Assembly: GCA_965369815.1 (NCBI GenBank)
Contig: CBDUQS010000020.1
Coordinates: 1 to 22,469 of the forward strand
Source: DAOWGG01 sp965369815
Lineage (GTDB): Bacteria; Patescibacteriota; Gracilibacteria; UM-FILTER-43-11
Direction of reading: 5' to 3'
Length of the DNA: 22,469 nucleotides
A model generated the notes under the pieces. It saw only the letters and a program-made list of their open reading frames with translations, had not been told where the DNA came from and made no database searches. Shown here one piece after another: positions 12,794-18,801 of the stretch (positions are counted from its first letter, which is position 1; every line of letters begins with the position of its first letter). The translations under genes and the position numbers were made by a program.

Positions 12794-13720
12794 ATGGCTG
12801 AGATATATGACACTTTAATTATTGGATCGGGTCCTGCTGGGTTTACGGCGGGGATCTATTCTTCACGAGCAAATTTAAAAACCCTTATTTTCGAGGGATG
12901 GCAGCCTGGAGGTCAATTAACGACAACAACTGAGGTAGAGAACTTTCCTGGCTTTAAAGACGGGATTATGGGGCCACAGCTAATGACTGAGATGCGGGCT
13001 CAAGCGGCTCGTTTTGGTGTGGAGTATGTTACCAAAGATGTTACCAAGGTTGATTTTAGTTCTCAGCCATTGAAGGTTTATGTGGGTGAGGAAGAATACC
13101 TCGGAAAAACGGTTATTATCGCCACAGGGGCAAAGCCTCGTATGCTTGGGTTGGAATCCGAAAAGACTTTTTGGGCGAAGGGAGTGTCTGCTTGTGCTAC
13201 TTGTGATGGTTTCTTTTTCAAAGAGAAAGTTGTCGCCGTGATTGGCGGAGGGGATAGTGCGATGGAAGAGGCTGGCTTTCTTACAAAATTTGCTTCAAAA
13301 GTCTATTTAATCCATCGCTCCGAGAATTTCCGAGCTTCTGAAATCATGATTGATCGAGTGAAGGCGAATGAAAAGATCGAGATTTTAATGAATAAAACAG
13401 TTGATGAAGTATTGGGAGACGCTAAAGTAACTGGTTTGAAATTAAAAGATAATCAGTCTGGTGAAGCATCTGAAATCGAAGTGGATGGAATGTTTTTGGC
13501 GATTGGACACCTTCCTGTCACCGATTTATTCAAAGATCAGGTTGAATTGGATGCCACTGGCTTTATTGTTCAAAAAGAACACACCATGACGAGCGCTCCG
13601 GGTGTGTTTGCGGCAGGAGATGTATCCGATCATCGATATCGTCAGGGGATCACATCGGCCGGTACTGGTTGTATGGCGTCGATTGATGCGAAGAAGTGGA
13701 TGGAGGATAACGCTCTCTGA
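12794..13720 (+). CDS. trxB: Thioredoxin reductase
   Basis: 308 aa, the low-molecular-weight type; reduces thioredoxin using NAD(P)H through FAD. FAD-binding GSGPAGFTAG at 11-20 and GGQLTTTTEVENFPG at 39-53; redox-active pair in CATC at 134-137; second nucleotide-binding motif GGGDSAMEEA at 151-160; FAD-binding GVFAAGDV near 270. The NADPH-phosphate motif is HRSENFRA (174-181) where the NADPH-specific enzymes have HRRDxFRA, so one of the arginines is Ser; the second nucleotide may differ (inference). Its TGA stop overlaps a hairpin. Own promoter; no partner thioredoxin gene in the window. Confidence 0.96.
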   Translation: MAEIYDTLIIGSGPAGFTAGIYSSRANLKTLIFEGWQPGGQLTTTTEVENFPGFKDGIMGPQLMTEMRAQAARFGVEYVTKDVTKVDFSSQPLKVYVGEEEYLGKTVIIATGAKPRMLGLESEKTFWAKGVSACATCDGFFFKEKVVAVIGGGDSAMEEAGFLTKFASKVYLIHRSENFRASEIMIDRVKANEKIEILMNKTVDEVLGDAKVTGLKLKDNQSGEASEIEVDGMFLAIGHLPVTDLFKDQVELDATGFIVQKEHTMTSAPGVFAAGDVSDHRYRQGITSAGTGCMASIDAKKWMEDNAL

Positions 13721-13743
13721 ACCCCTTTAAAAAAGTGGTTCAG
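13717..13743 (+). terminator. Hairpin overlapping the trxB stop codon
   Basis: CTGAACC (13717-13723) with GGTTCAG (13737-13743), extended inwards by CTTT/AAAG after one mismatch. It includes the TGA stop. No T-run follows, so it may stabilise the mRNA end or act with other hairpins downstream. Confidence 0.45.
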
Positions 13744-14009
13744 TACTCCCCAAAATATCTGAACTCACTCATCACTTTTTCACTAGGCTTCGTCCCGCCT
13801 AACTTTGGGGCCCACGAGACCCAAAGCGGTGTCGGAACTACGCACGCTCATAAGCTCTTCGTTCGGTTATTTTAAAATACTAAAAAACCCATCACTCTGG
13901 TGGCTGGCTCAAATCCTGTCCCGATATGTCGGGCCTACAGAATCAGTCCGGTGTCATGCACCGTATGGTGCACGACAAGGAGGGCAATGGGTTTCATCCG
14001 ATGTTTTAA
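13744..14009. other. Convergent intergenic region with several hairpins
   Basis: No convincing ORF. Hairpins: CTTTGGG/CCCAAAG (13803-13826); CCATCACTCTGGTGG with T-run on the minus strand (13882-13903); CTGT-CCCGA-TATG-TCGGG-ACAG with small bulges (13917-13941); GTC-A-TGCACC-GTAT-GGTGCA-C-GAC (13953-13976). More G+C-rich than its surroundings. Terminators, repeat remnants or a structured RNA are all possible. Confidence 0.5.
13882..13903 (-). terminator. Terminator of the infC-rpmI-rplT operon
   Basis: On the minus strand CCACCA-GAG-TGATGG (one mismatch) is followed by G and six T (13887-13882). It lies 107 bp past the rplT stop. Confidence 0.55.
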
Positions 14010-14516
14010 TTACTCAGTTCCTTCGGCAGGCTCAGAATCTTCGACTGGAGCTTCTTCTGGTTTTTCTTCAGCCTTTTCCTCTTTCACTTCCTCTTTCTTT
14101 TCTGCCTTAGGAGCTGCTTTTTTACTTCCCAATTTTTCTAGCTTTGGAGCTTCTCCTGGGGGAGGTAAAGCGGCTTTGGCCTGGTCTACAATCTGTTTGA
14201 AGATTTCTGGTTCGTGAATCGCTAGCTCAGAAAGCATCTTTCGATTGATTTCGATTCCAGCAAGTTCTAAACCGTAAATGAATCGGCTGTATTTTAGATC
14301 GTGTTCACGACAAGCAGCGTTGATACGAAGGACCCATAATTGATGGAAGGTTCGTTTTTTCAGACGTCGATCACGGTAAGCGTTGGTTCCTGCTTTCATT
14401 ACTGCGTTTTTAGCGAGCTTAAATACATTCTTTCGTTTACCACGAAAGCCTTTGGCTTGTTTGATTATTTTCTTATGGCGTTTGCGAGCTGTTACGCCGC
14501 GTTTTACTCTAGACAT
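14010..14516 (-). CDS. rplT: 50S ribosomal protein L20 with an acidic C-terminal tail
   Basis: 168 aa against the usual 115-120. Residues 1-117 are a normal L20: MSRVKRGVTARKRHKK, AKGFRGKRKNVF, RDRRLKKRTFHQLWVLRINAA, and YSRFIYGLELAGIEINRKMLSELA. L20 is an early-assembly protein bound to 23S rRNA. Residues about 118-168 are an extra low-complexity tail of Ala, Pro, Lys and Glu that turns strongly acidic (KKEEVKEEKAEEKPEEAPVE), probably disordered and exposed. The order infC-rpmI-rplT is the classic operon. No Shine-Dalgarno is seen; a GGATTAA spacer precedes it, which may hamper the L20-binding leader control known in other bacteria. Confidence 0.96.
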   Translation of the reverse strand: MSRVKRGVTARKRHKKIIKQAKGFRGKRKNVFKLAKNAVMKAGTNAYRDRRLKKRTFHQLWVLRINAACREHDLKYSRFIYGLELAGIEINRKMLSELAIHEPEIFKQIVDQAKAALPPPGEAPKLEKLGSKKAAPKAEKKEEVKEEKAEEKPEEAPVEDSEPAEGTE

Positions 14517-14521
14517 TTCTT

Positions 14522-14549
14522 GTAAGGATTAAGGACTAAGGATTAAGGA
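14522..14549. repeat. Low-complexity spacer of AAGGATT units between rpmI and rplT
   Basis: Four degenerate 7-nt units (AAGGATT, AAGGACT, AAGGATT, AAGGAC), the same unit as at 12722-12755. Confidence 0.5.
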
Positions 14550-14569
14550 CCTGCCTGCCGGCAGGCAGG
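14550..14569. repeat. Perfect 20-bp palindrome CCTGCCTGCCGGCAGGCAGG
   Basis: Exact palindrome, GC-rich within AT-rich flanks, placed in the rpmI-rplT gap. Related imperfect forms are at 2063-2085 and 5399-5420. Confidence 0.75.
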
Positions 14570-14589
14570 TTAAGTTCTAATTATTAAAT

Positions 14590-14805
14590 TTAAGAACCAG
14601 GTAGCATTCTTTTGATCTGTTTAGTGTGAGCTTTGCTGGTTATGATGGTTTTCTTTGCTAAGCGTTTCTGCTTTTTAGACTTCTGCTGTAGAAGATGGTT
14701 GTTACCAGCTTTTTGCTGAGCAAATTTACCTTTACCTGTTACTTTGAAACGTTTTTTAGCTGAACTGCTAGATTTCTGTTTCCCAGGAGTTGCTTTTCCA
14801 GGCAT
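14590..14805 (-). CDS. rpmI: 50S ribosomal protein L35
   Basis: 71 aa, normal length. Basic protein with the L35 pattern KQKSSSSAKKRFKVTGKGKF, then the conserved KAGNNHLLQQKSKKQKRLAKK (family: H-L/N..K...RKR.L) and IKRMLPGS at the C-terminus (family KRMLP). The TH/RG part usual in 'K.KTHRGAAKRF' is replaced by SSSS. The AT-rich leader AATTCAATATAAT precedes the ATG; no Shine-Dalgarno. Lies 24 bp after infC. Confidence 0.95.
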   Translation of the reverse strand: MPGKATPGKQKSSSSAKKRFKVTGKGKFAQQKAGNNHLLQQKSKKQKRLAKKTIITSKAHTKQIKRMLPGS

Positions 14806-14829
14806 ATTATATTGAATTACAAATTAAAA

Positions 14830-15330
14830 TTATTTTGGATTGAGCATCATTATCATCTGATATCCCTGTTTCTTTGGCTCTTGTTCGATGATGCAAATAT
14901 CTTCAAGTAACTCTTGAAAGATGTGCATTTTTTCGATCCCAAGATCCATATGAGACATTTCTCGGCCGCGGAAGATTAAAGCGACTTTAACCAGATTACG
15001 TTCTTCTAGGAACTTTCTAGCCTTTCTTGCTTTGACTTCCAAATCGTGTTTGTCGGTGCGAATACTTAGACGAATGGTTTTCGTTTCAGTTTTCTTTACC
15101 TTAGTTTGCCCTTTCTTCTTCTTTTTTAAACCATAGAGGTAGTTTCCGTAGTCCATTAGTTTGCAAACGGGTGGTTTGGCCAATGGGGCTACTTCTACTA
15201 AATCTAACTCTTTCTCCTCAGCAATTTTTAATGCCTCTTCAGTTGGCATAACTCCTAATTGCTCTTCTCCGTCAATGAGTAACACTTCTGGTACTCGAAT
15301 GTTTTTGTTATGTCGAAGTTTTTTACTAAT
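14830..15330 (-). CDS. infC: Translation initiation factor IF-3, probable AUU start
   Basis: 166 aa if started at the ATT at 15330. IF-3 binds the 30S subunit, checks start codons and keeps subunits apart. Visible: N-domain (NIRVPEVLLIDGEEQLGVMP, LDLVEVAPLAKPPVCKLMDYGNYLY), a Lys-rich linker, and the C-domain (KTIRLSIRTDKHDLEVKARKARKFL, VKVALIFRGREMSH). Starting at the GTG at 15285 would give 151 aa and remove the conserved SKKLRHNKNIRVPE segment. The reading frame is open back to ATT with no ATG or GTG in that extension, and an in-frame stop lies a few codons further upstream. AUU is the known, self-regulating start of infC in many bacteria; its use here is inference. Confidence 0.93.
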   Translation of the reverse strand: MSKKLRHNKNIRVPEVLLIDGEEQLGVMPTEEALKIAEEKELDLVEVAPLAKPPVCKLMDYGNYLYGLKKKKKGQTKVKKTETKTIRLSIRTDKHDLEVKARKARKFLEERNLVKVALIFRGREMSHMDLGIEKMHIFQELLEDICIIEQEPKKQGYQMIMMLNPK

Positions 15331-15393
15331 GGAAGTAGGGGTTAAGGTTTAAAAGAAGGGGCTTAAAAGGCCTTCCTTTCAGAAAGCTTACCA

Positions 15394-15422
15394 ATACTAT
15401 TGAAAAAACATTTAAAAGTCAA
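15394..15422 (-). promoter_or_regulatory. Sigma70-type promoter of infC-rpmI-rplT
   Basis: Minus strand: -35 TTGACT (15417-15422), 17-bp spacer, -10 TAGTAT (15394-15399). Predicted start near 15387, giving a leader of about 57 nt that contains the AAGGCCTT palindrome (around 15368-15375). Confidence 0.65.
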
Positions 15423-15459
15423 TCTTTTCTTTTAGATAGGTCAATATCGAGGTGCATCA

Positions 15460-15545
15460 ATACAAAAAATCGAAGTTTGAAAATCGAAAATCGAAGTAAG
15501 TTCAAAACTCAAAGTTCAAAATAAATCCGAAACTCTTAAGGAAAC
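15460..15545. repeat. Low-complexity spacer of AATCGAA and AAGTTCAAA units
   Basis: AAAATCGAAGTTTGAAAATCG, AAAATCGAAGTAAGTTC, then AAACTCAAAGTTCAAAAT: two successive families of 7-9-nt units between yggT and infC. No ORF or hairpin of note. Confidence 0.45.
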
Positions 15546-15554
15546 TTAAATAGG

Positions 15555-15824
15555 CTAGAAGCTGCTGATTAGGCTTATGAGGCCAAGTTGAGCGAAATCG
15601 AGAGCGAAGAAGGCTAAAATTGGAGAAAGATCGATCATTCCTATTCGTGGGACAAGATTTCGGAAGAATTTTAAAATAGGCTCAGTGATTTCGTGTAATA
15701 TCTGATTAAATTTACCCCCTCCTTTCTGTCCCATTGGGCGAATCCATGACATTAAAATACGCAACAAAATGGCGTATTTAAGTATTTTTACAATTGTGAT
15801 GATGAAAGTGAGAATGAAATCCAT
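15555..15824 (-). CDS. yggT: YggT family membrane protein
   Basis: 89 aa from the ATG at 15824; the longer open frame up to 15971 overlaps yfiH and reads through the TCGAA repeat, so it is rejected. Two membrane helices: FILTFIITIVKILKYAILLRIL (residues 3-24) and LSPILAFFALDFAQLGLISL (about 67-86), joined by the family signature LMSWIRP...N.ILHEITEPILKFFRNLVPRIG (25-62; usual 'SW..P....P....L..L.EP.L.P.RR..P..G'). YggT/YlmG proteins are linked with osmotic shock tolerance and, in chloroplasts and cyanobacteria, with nucleoid or division-site organisation; the exact role is unknown. Last gene of the minus-strand cluster. Confidence 0.85.
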   Translation of the reverse strand: MDFILTFIITIVKILKYAILLRILMSWIRPMGQKGGGKFNQILHEITEPILKFFRNLVPRIGMIDLSPILAFFALDFAQLGLISLISSF

Positions 15825-15837
15825 AAATTCATTATAA

Positions 15838-15866
15838 GCACGAAATTCGAAATTCGAAACTCGAAA
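15838..15866. repeat. Low-complexity spacer of ATTCGAA units
   Basis: CACGAAATTCGAAATTCGAA followed by ACTCGAAAA: four near-tandem 8-nt units between yfiH and yggT; same pattern as at 8092-8120. Confidence 0.5.
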
Positions 15867-15870
15867 AATA

Positions 15871-16491
15871 TTAAATAAGTGAAATAAAAACGGCCATGCG
15901 ACCGGCGTCTCCCTTGCGATAAGAATAAAATCCAGCAGGATCGCATTTGGTACACTGCTTTGTTTTTTCAATTTGGCTTTCCATCACTCCTTCATTTTTT
16001 AGTTGATCGATGCTGAGTGACCAAAAATCGACATGATGACCCTCTATATAAGGGTGTATGAATTCAGGGAGTTCTTTTTTTGGGTCGCTGAACTCGGTGC
16101 AGCAAGGGCCAAGTGACGGGCTTATTCCTACAATAAGGTCTTTTGGGTTTGAGCCATATTCCTCTTTTAATCTCTGAATGGTTTTACCAATAATGTTGAC
16201 CGTTGACCCGCGCCAACCGGAATGAATAGCGGAAATTGCTTTTTGAACGGGGTCAAATACCAGTAACCCTTGGCAATCGGCTACTCGAACGGCGATCGAT
16301 AGATTTTTTTGATTGGTGATAAAAGCATCTCCATCGGGGACGTCCTCTGGTTTTTTATTAATCGCTATTATTTTGTCACCATGAACTTGATTAGCAAAAA
16401 TAAGCTCTTCTGGATGATCGGACATTTTTGTCGCCATTCCGTGAACTAGCGTGTCTTTGTAGGGTTTAAATAGGTCGAATTTGAGAATCAT
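15871..16491 (-). CDS. YfiH/LACC1 family purine nucleoside phosphorylase
   Basis: 206 aa. Family (formerly 'multicopper polyphenol oxidase', DUF152) now known to cleave or deaminate purine nucleosides. Metal-binding and catalytic residues are in place: NQVHGD (H37), VRVADCQGLLVFDP (C73), AIHSGWRGS (H90). Also LGPCC (127-131) and the C-terminal FYSYRKGDAGR (188-198; family 'FSYRRD..TGR'). It may recycle nucleosides, or remove oxidised cell-wall precursors, as proposed for YfiH in E. coli, which would fit with murB in the same cluster. Starts 3 nt after the ydcF-like gene stop. Confidence 0.9.
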   Translation of the reverse strand: MILKFDLFKPYKDTLVHGMATKMSDHPEELIFANQVHGDKIIAINKKPEDVPDGDAFITNQKNLSIAVRVADCQGLLVFDPVQKAISAIHSGWRGSTVNIIGKTIQRLKEEYGSNPKDLIVGISPSLGPCCTEFSDPKKELPEFIHPYIEGHHVDFWSLSIDQLKNEGVMESQIEKTKQCTKCDPAGFYSYRKGDAGRMAVFISLI

Positions 16492-16494
16492 TAT

Positions 16495-17061
16495 TTAATA
16501 TGATTTGAATAAATATTTATAATAAGCTAAGAATTCTCTTGGTATTGAGTAAAAATCTCTTAGTTCAAATATGTTTGCGTGTGCGGAATAGATTTCCTTA
16601 ATCCCAATTTTCCTAAAGGCAAGTTTAGATCTGCTTATGTGGTAATATTGTGTGACGAGATTGACTGAATTTAGATCATTTTTCTCCATAATTTCTTTAG
16701 TGTTTTTTGCTGTTGCATAAGTGTTTATTCCTTTGCTATCGGTCATTATACTTTCTTCGGGTATGTTGTTTTTAACCAGATAATTTTTCATTATCAATGC
16801 TTCATCAAATCCTTCTTTGCCGAGTCCTCCGCTTACAATAATTTTTTTAGCATTTTGATTATTATACAGTTCAATCCCTCTATCTAATCTACTTTTTAGT
16901 CGTTTTGATGGTTGCCCATTTTTTTCAACCTTATTTCCAAAAACTACAATTACATCTGATTTACCGATTTCATCTATTAGGCCATCAGTAATAATGGCTA
17001 TTGAATGAACACAAAACCAAATAGTAAATATGAGAAATGCATATTTTAATCTTTTTTTCAT
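16495..17061 (-). CDS. YdcF/SanA-like DUF218 protein, membrane-anchored
   Basis: 188 aa. One N-terminal hydrophobic helix (about 7-26, YAFLIFTIWFCVHSIAIITD) then the DUF218 domain: SDVIVVFGNKVEKNGQPSKR, RLDRGIELYNNQNAKKIIVSG, GLGKEGFDEALIMKNYLV, EESIMTDSKGINTYATAKNT, and VTQYYHISRSKLAFRKIG. The family includes SanA and ElyC of E. coli, proteins of the envelope linked to barrier function and wall-lipid use; the reaction is not known. It is more AT-rich than the flanking genes (many ATA/AAT codons), possibly from transfer. The ATG directly follows the nnrD stop (TAA-ATG), so it is coupled to it. Confidence 0.85.
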   Translation of the reverse strand: MKKRLKYAFLIFTIWFCVHSIAIITDGLIDEIGKSDVIVVFGNKVEKNGQPSKRLKSRLDRGIELYNNQNAKKIIVSGGLGKEGFDEALIMKNYLVKNNIPEESIMTDSKGINTYATAKNTKEIMEKNDLNSVNLVTQYYHISRSKLAFRKIGIKEIYSAHANIFELRDFYSIPREFLAYYKYLFKSY

Positions 17062-17865
17062 TTACTCACTTTTATGGAGCATTCGTGGAATCTGTTCAGC
17101 CAATTCAATTGCTTTTAGGCTGCTTTGTATTTGAGCTAGGTAGTCGGCTGCACTTCCGAGTGTATCACTGGCTAGCTGGCAAGCTGCAATCGGCTCATGA
17201 CCTTGTGCCATTAGCCCTCCAATGAGTCCGCTCAGTACATCTCCACTTCCTCCTACCGTCATTAATGGGTTTCCTGTTTTATTTACAATTAATTCATCGT
17301 CATCGGCAATAATGTCCTCAGGGCCTTTGCAAATAATGGTGGCATTTAGATTCCTCGCCCATTTTTGAACGTTTTCTGGAGTTGGCTCGTCAGCCGTTAA
17401 TTCCTTAAATTCTCCTCGATGTGGTGTTAGCACGCTGACTTCCGGAAGGCTGTTGGTGTAAATCAAAGCGCTGGCATCAATAACGGTTGGTTTTTCTAAT
17501 TTTCCTAAAATTGTTTTGATCGCTTTTTGAGTGTCTTTGTTACTCCCGAGTCCTGGGCCTATTACCACTACATCTACTTTTTCACTGGCGTGTAGAACGT
17601 GTTTTACATCTTTTGATGTTAAGTGATTCTCTTCAAAATTTTGGATAATAAAGTTCAATGAATGGACTTTGGCCGCTTCGGTGTGACAATGGGGTATGAA
17701 GGGGAGCACTAAATCTGCCCCAGCGTTTTCAGCGCCGAGTGCACATAAAATGGGAGCTCCATGAAACATGGCACTTCCTCCTATTATGAGAACTTTACCA
17801 TTTTGACCTTTGTGTGAATCGTTTTCTCTCCCGCTTACGGGATCTCGTTTTGCGATGATTTTCAT
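17062..17865 (-). CDS. nnrD: ADP/ATP-dependent (S)-NAD(P)H-hydrate dehydratase
   Basis: 267 aa: the C-terminal (ribokinase-like) half of YjeF/Nnr, standing alone. It repairs hydrated NAD(P)H. The epimerase partner domain (NnrE) is not fused and not in the window. Motifs: GKVLIIGGSAMFHGAP (23-38), VVIGPGLGS (100-108), VIDASAL (128-134), LTPHRGEF (146-153), and NKTGNPLMTVGGSGDVLSGL (195-214) with the likely catalytic Asp209. Lies 22 bp after murB and directly abuts the next gene. Confidence 0.95.
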   Translation of the reverse strand: MKIIAKRDPVSGRENDSHKGQNGKVLIIGGSAMFHGAPILCALGAENAGADLVLPFIPHCHTEAAKVHSLNFIIQNFEENHLTSKDVKHVLHASEKVDVVVIGPGLGSNKDTQKAIKTILGKLEKPTVIDASALIYTNSLPEVSVLTPHRGEFKELTADEPTPENVQKWARNLNATIICKGPEDIIADDDELIVNKTGNPLMTVGGSGDVLSGLIGGLMAQGHEPIAACQLASDTLGSAADYLAQIQSSLKAIELAEQIPRMLHKSE

Positions 17866-17887
17866 TTTTATTTTTGAGTTACAGTGA

Positions 17888-18766
17888 TTATTTAAACGGA
17901 GAGTTTGGAAGGATTTGAACTTCTGGCTCTAGGCTAACATTGAATTTCTTTTTTACAATGCCATGAACCTTAACTGCTAAATTAATAATATCAGTACTGG
18001 TGGCATTTCCTTTATTAATGATCCAGTTGGCATGTTTGTCAGAGACAATGGCATCGCCTATTTTTAATCCTTTGCATCCTGATTGTTCAATGAGCCAACC
18101 TGCTGATGGAAATTGTCCTGGATTTTTAAAGAAGCTTCCGCAGGTTTTTCCGGCTGGTTGTTTCAAGGTTCTTTCCTTTGAGTATTCATTGATTTCAGAT
18201 CGAACTTTTAATGCAGGTGTTAGCTTTAATTTAAAGGTAGCCGATAGAATAATGTCTCTATTTTTCTTTATCTTACTATCTCGGTATCCAAACTGAAAGT
18301 ACTCGGGGCTAACGATCATTGGCTTACCTTTTCCTTCTGGTAAAACAACGGCGTGAGTGATGACATCTCCAATATAAACATCGGGGATACCTGCGTTTCC
18401 ATAAACAGCGCCTCCAACCGTTCCTGGAACCGTGGCGAGACCAGAAATACCTCCTAAATTATGTTGAGAAGCGATAATAACCATCTTTGCCATATTCACT
18501 CCGCTTTCGCACGTGATCAAGTTGCCTTGAATGTGCATTTTGGTCATCTTGTTTCGAATAATCAAACCCGGAAAACCTTCGTCGCTGAAAAGAATATTGC
18601 TTCCATCTCCTAATATCACATAGGGGATTTGCTGACTTTTGGCGAACTCGCGTAAGTGATGCATTTCCTGCCAGGTTTTGGCTTCCGCATAAAACTTAGC
18701 GCTCCCGCCAGTGCGGTAAGTGGAAAATGTCTTCAGTGAAATGTCTTTTTTAACCTGTAATTCCAT
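17888..18766 (-). CDS. murB: UDP-N-acetylenolpyruvoylglucosamine reductase
   Basis: 292 aa from the ATG at 18766. The open frame extends to 18922 but that part overlaps gltX and adds nothing family-like; MELQVKKDISLKTFSTYRTGG is the normal N-terminus. This FAD enzyme makes UDP-MurNAc for peptidoglycan. FAD-binding YRTGGSAKF (17-25), LGDGSNILFSD (52-62), GLATVPGTVGGAVYGNAG (109-126). Active-site residues: FGYRDS (159-164), Ser211 in GSFFKNP, and Glu280 in LEPEV. It is the shorter type II form. Located 35 bp after gltX, likely in the same transcript. Confidence 0.95.
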   Translation of the reverse strand: MELQVKKDISLKTFSTYRTGGSAKFYAEAKTWQEMHHLREFAKSQQIPYVILGDGSNILFSDEGFPGLIIRNKMTKMHIQGNLITCESGVNMAKMVIIASQHNLGGISGLATVPGTVGGAVYGNAGIPDVYIGDVITHAVVLPEGKGKPMIVSPEYFQFGYRDSKIKKNRDIILSATFKLKLTPALKVRSEINEYSKERTLKQPAGKTCGSFFKNPGQFPSAGWLIEQSGCKGLKIGDAIVSDKHANWIINKGNATSTDIINLAVKVHGIVKKKFNVSLEPEVQILPNSPFK

Positions 18767-18801
18767 GGGTTTAATTAGGGTTGCTATAACTGTACAAGTT
18801 T

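Noticed and set aside
13718..13720. TGA possibly read as Gly (Gracilibacteria code 25)
   Set aside because: trxB ends there at its normal length and no gene in the window has an internal TGA.
13903..13930. tRNA T-arm-like GGCTCAAATCC
   Set aside because: The T-stem pairs only partly and no acceptor, D- or anticodon arm can be placed upstream on either strand.
13917..13950. Resemblance of the minus strand to the tmRNA 5' end (CTGATTCTG)
   Set aside because: The following conserved ATTCGACGGGATTT is absent, there is no tag ORF and no tRNA-like 3' half.
13805..14217. Plus-strand frames of 101 and 105 aa near rplT
   Set aside because: They are antisense to the L20 tail and run through hairpins; composition is low-complexity Ser/Leu.
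12720..14570. Short tandem units as a CRISPR array
   Set aside because: Units are 7-9 nt, degenerate and without unique spacers; no cas gene is nearby.
15825..15971. Longer N-terminus for YggT
   Set aside because: It overlaps yfiH and reads through the TCGAA spacer; family proteins begin near MDFILTF.
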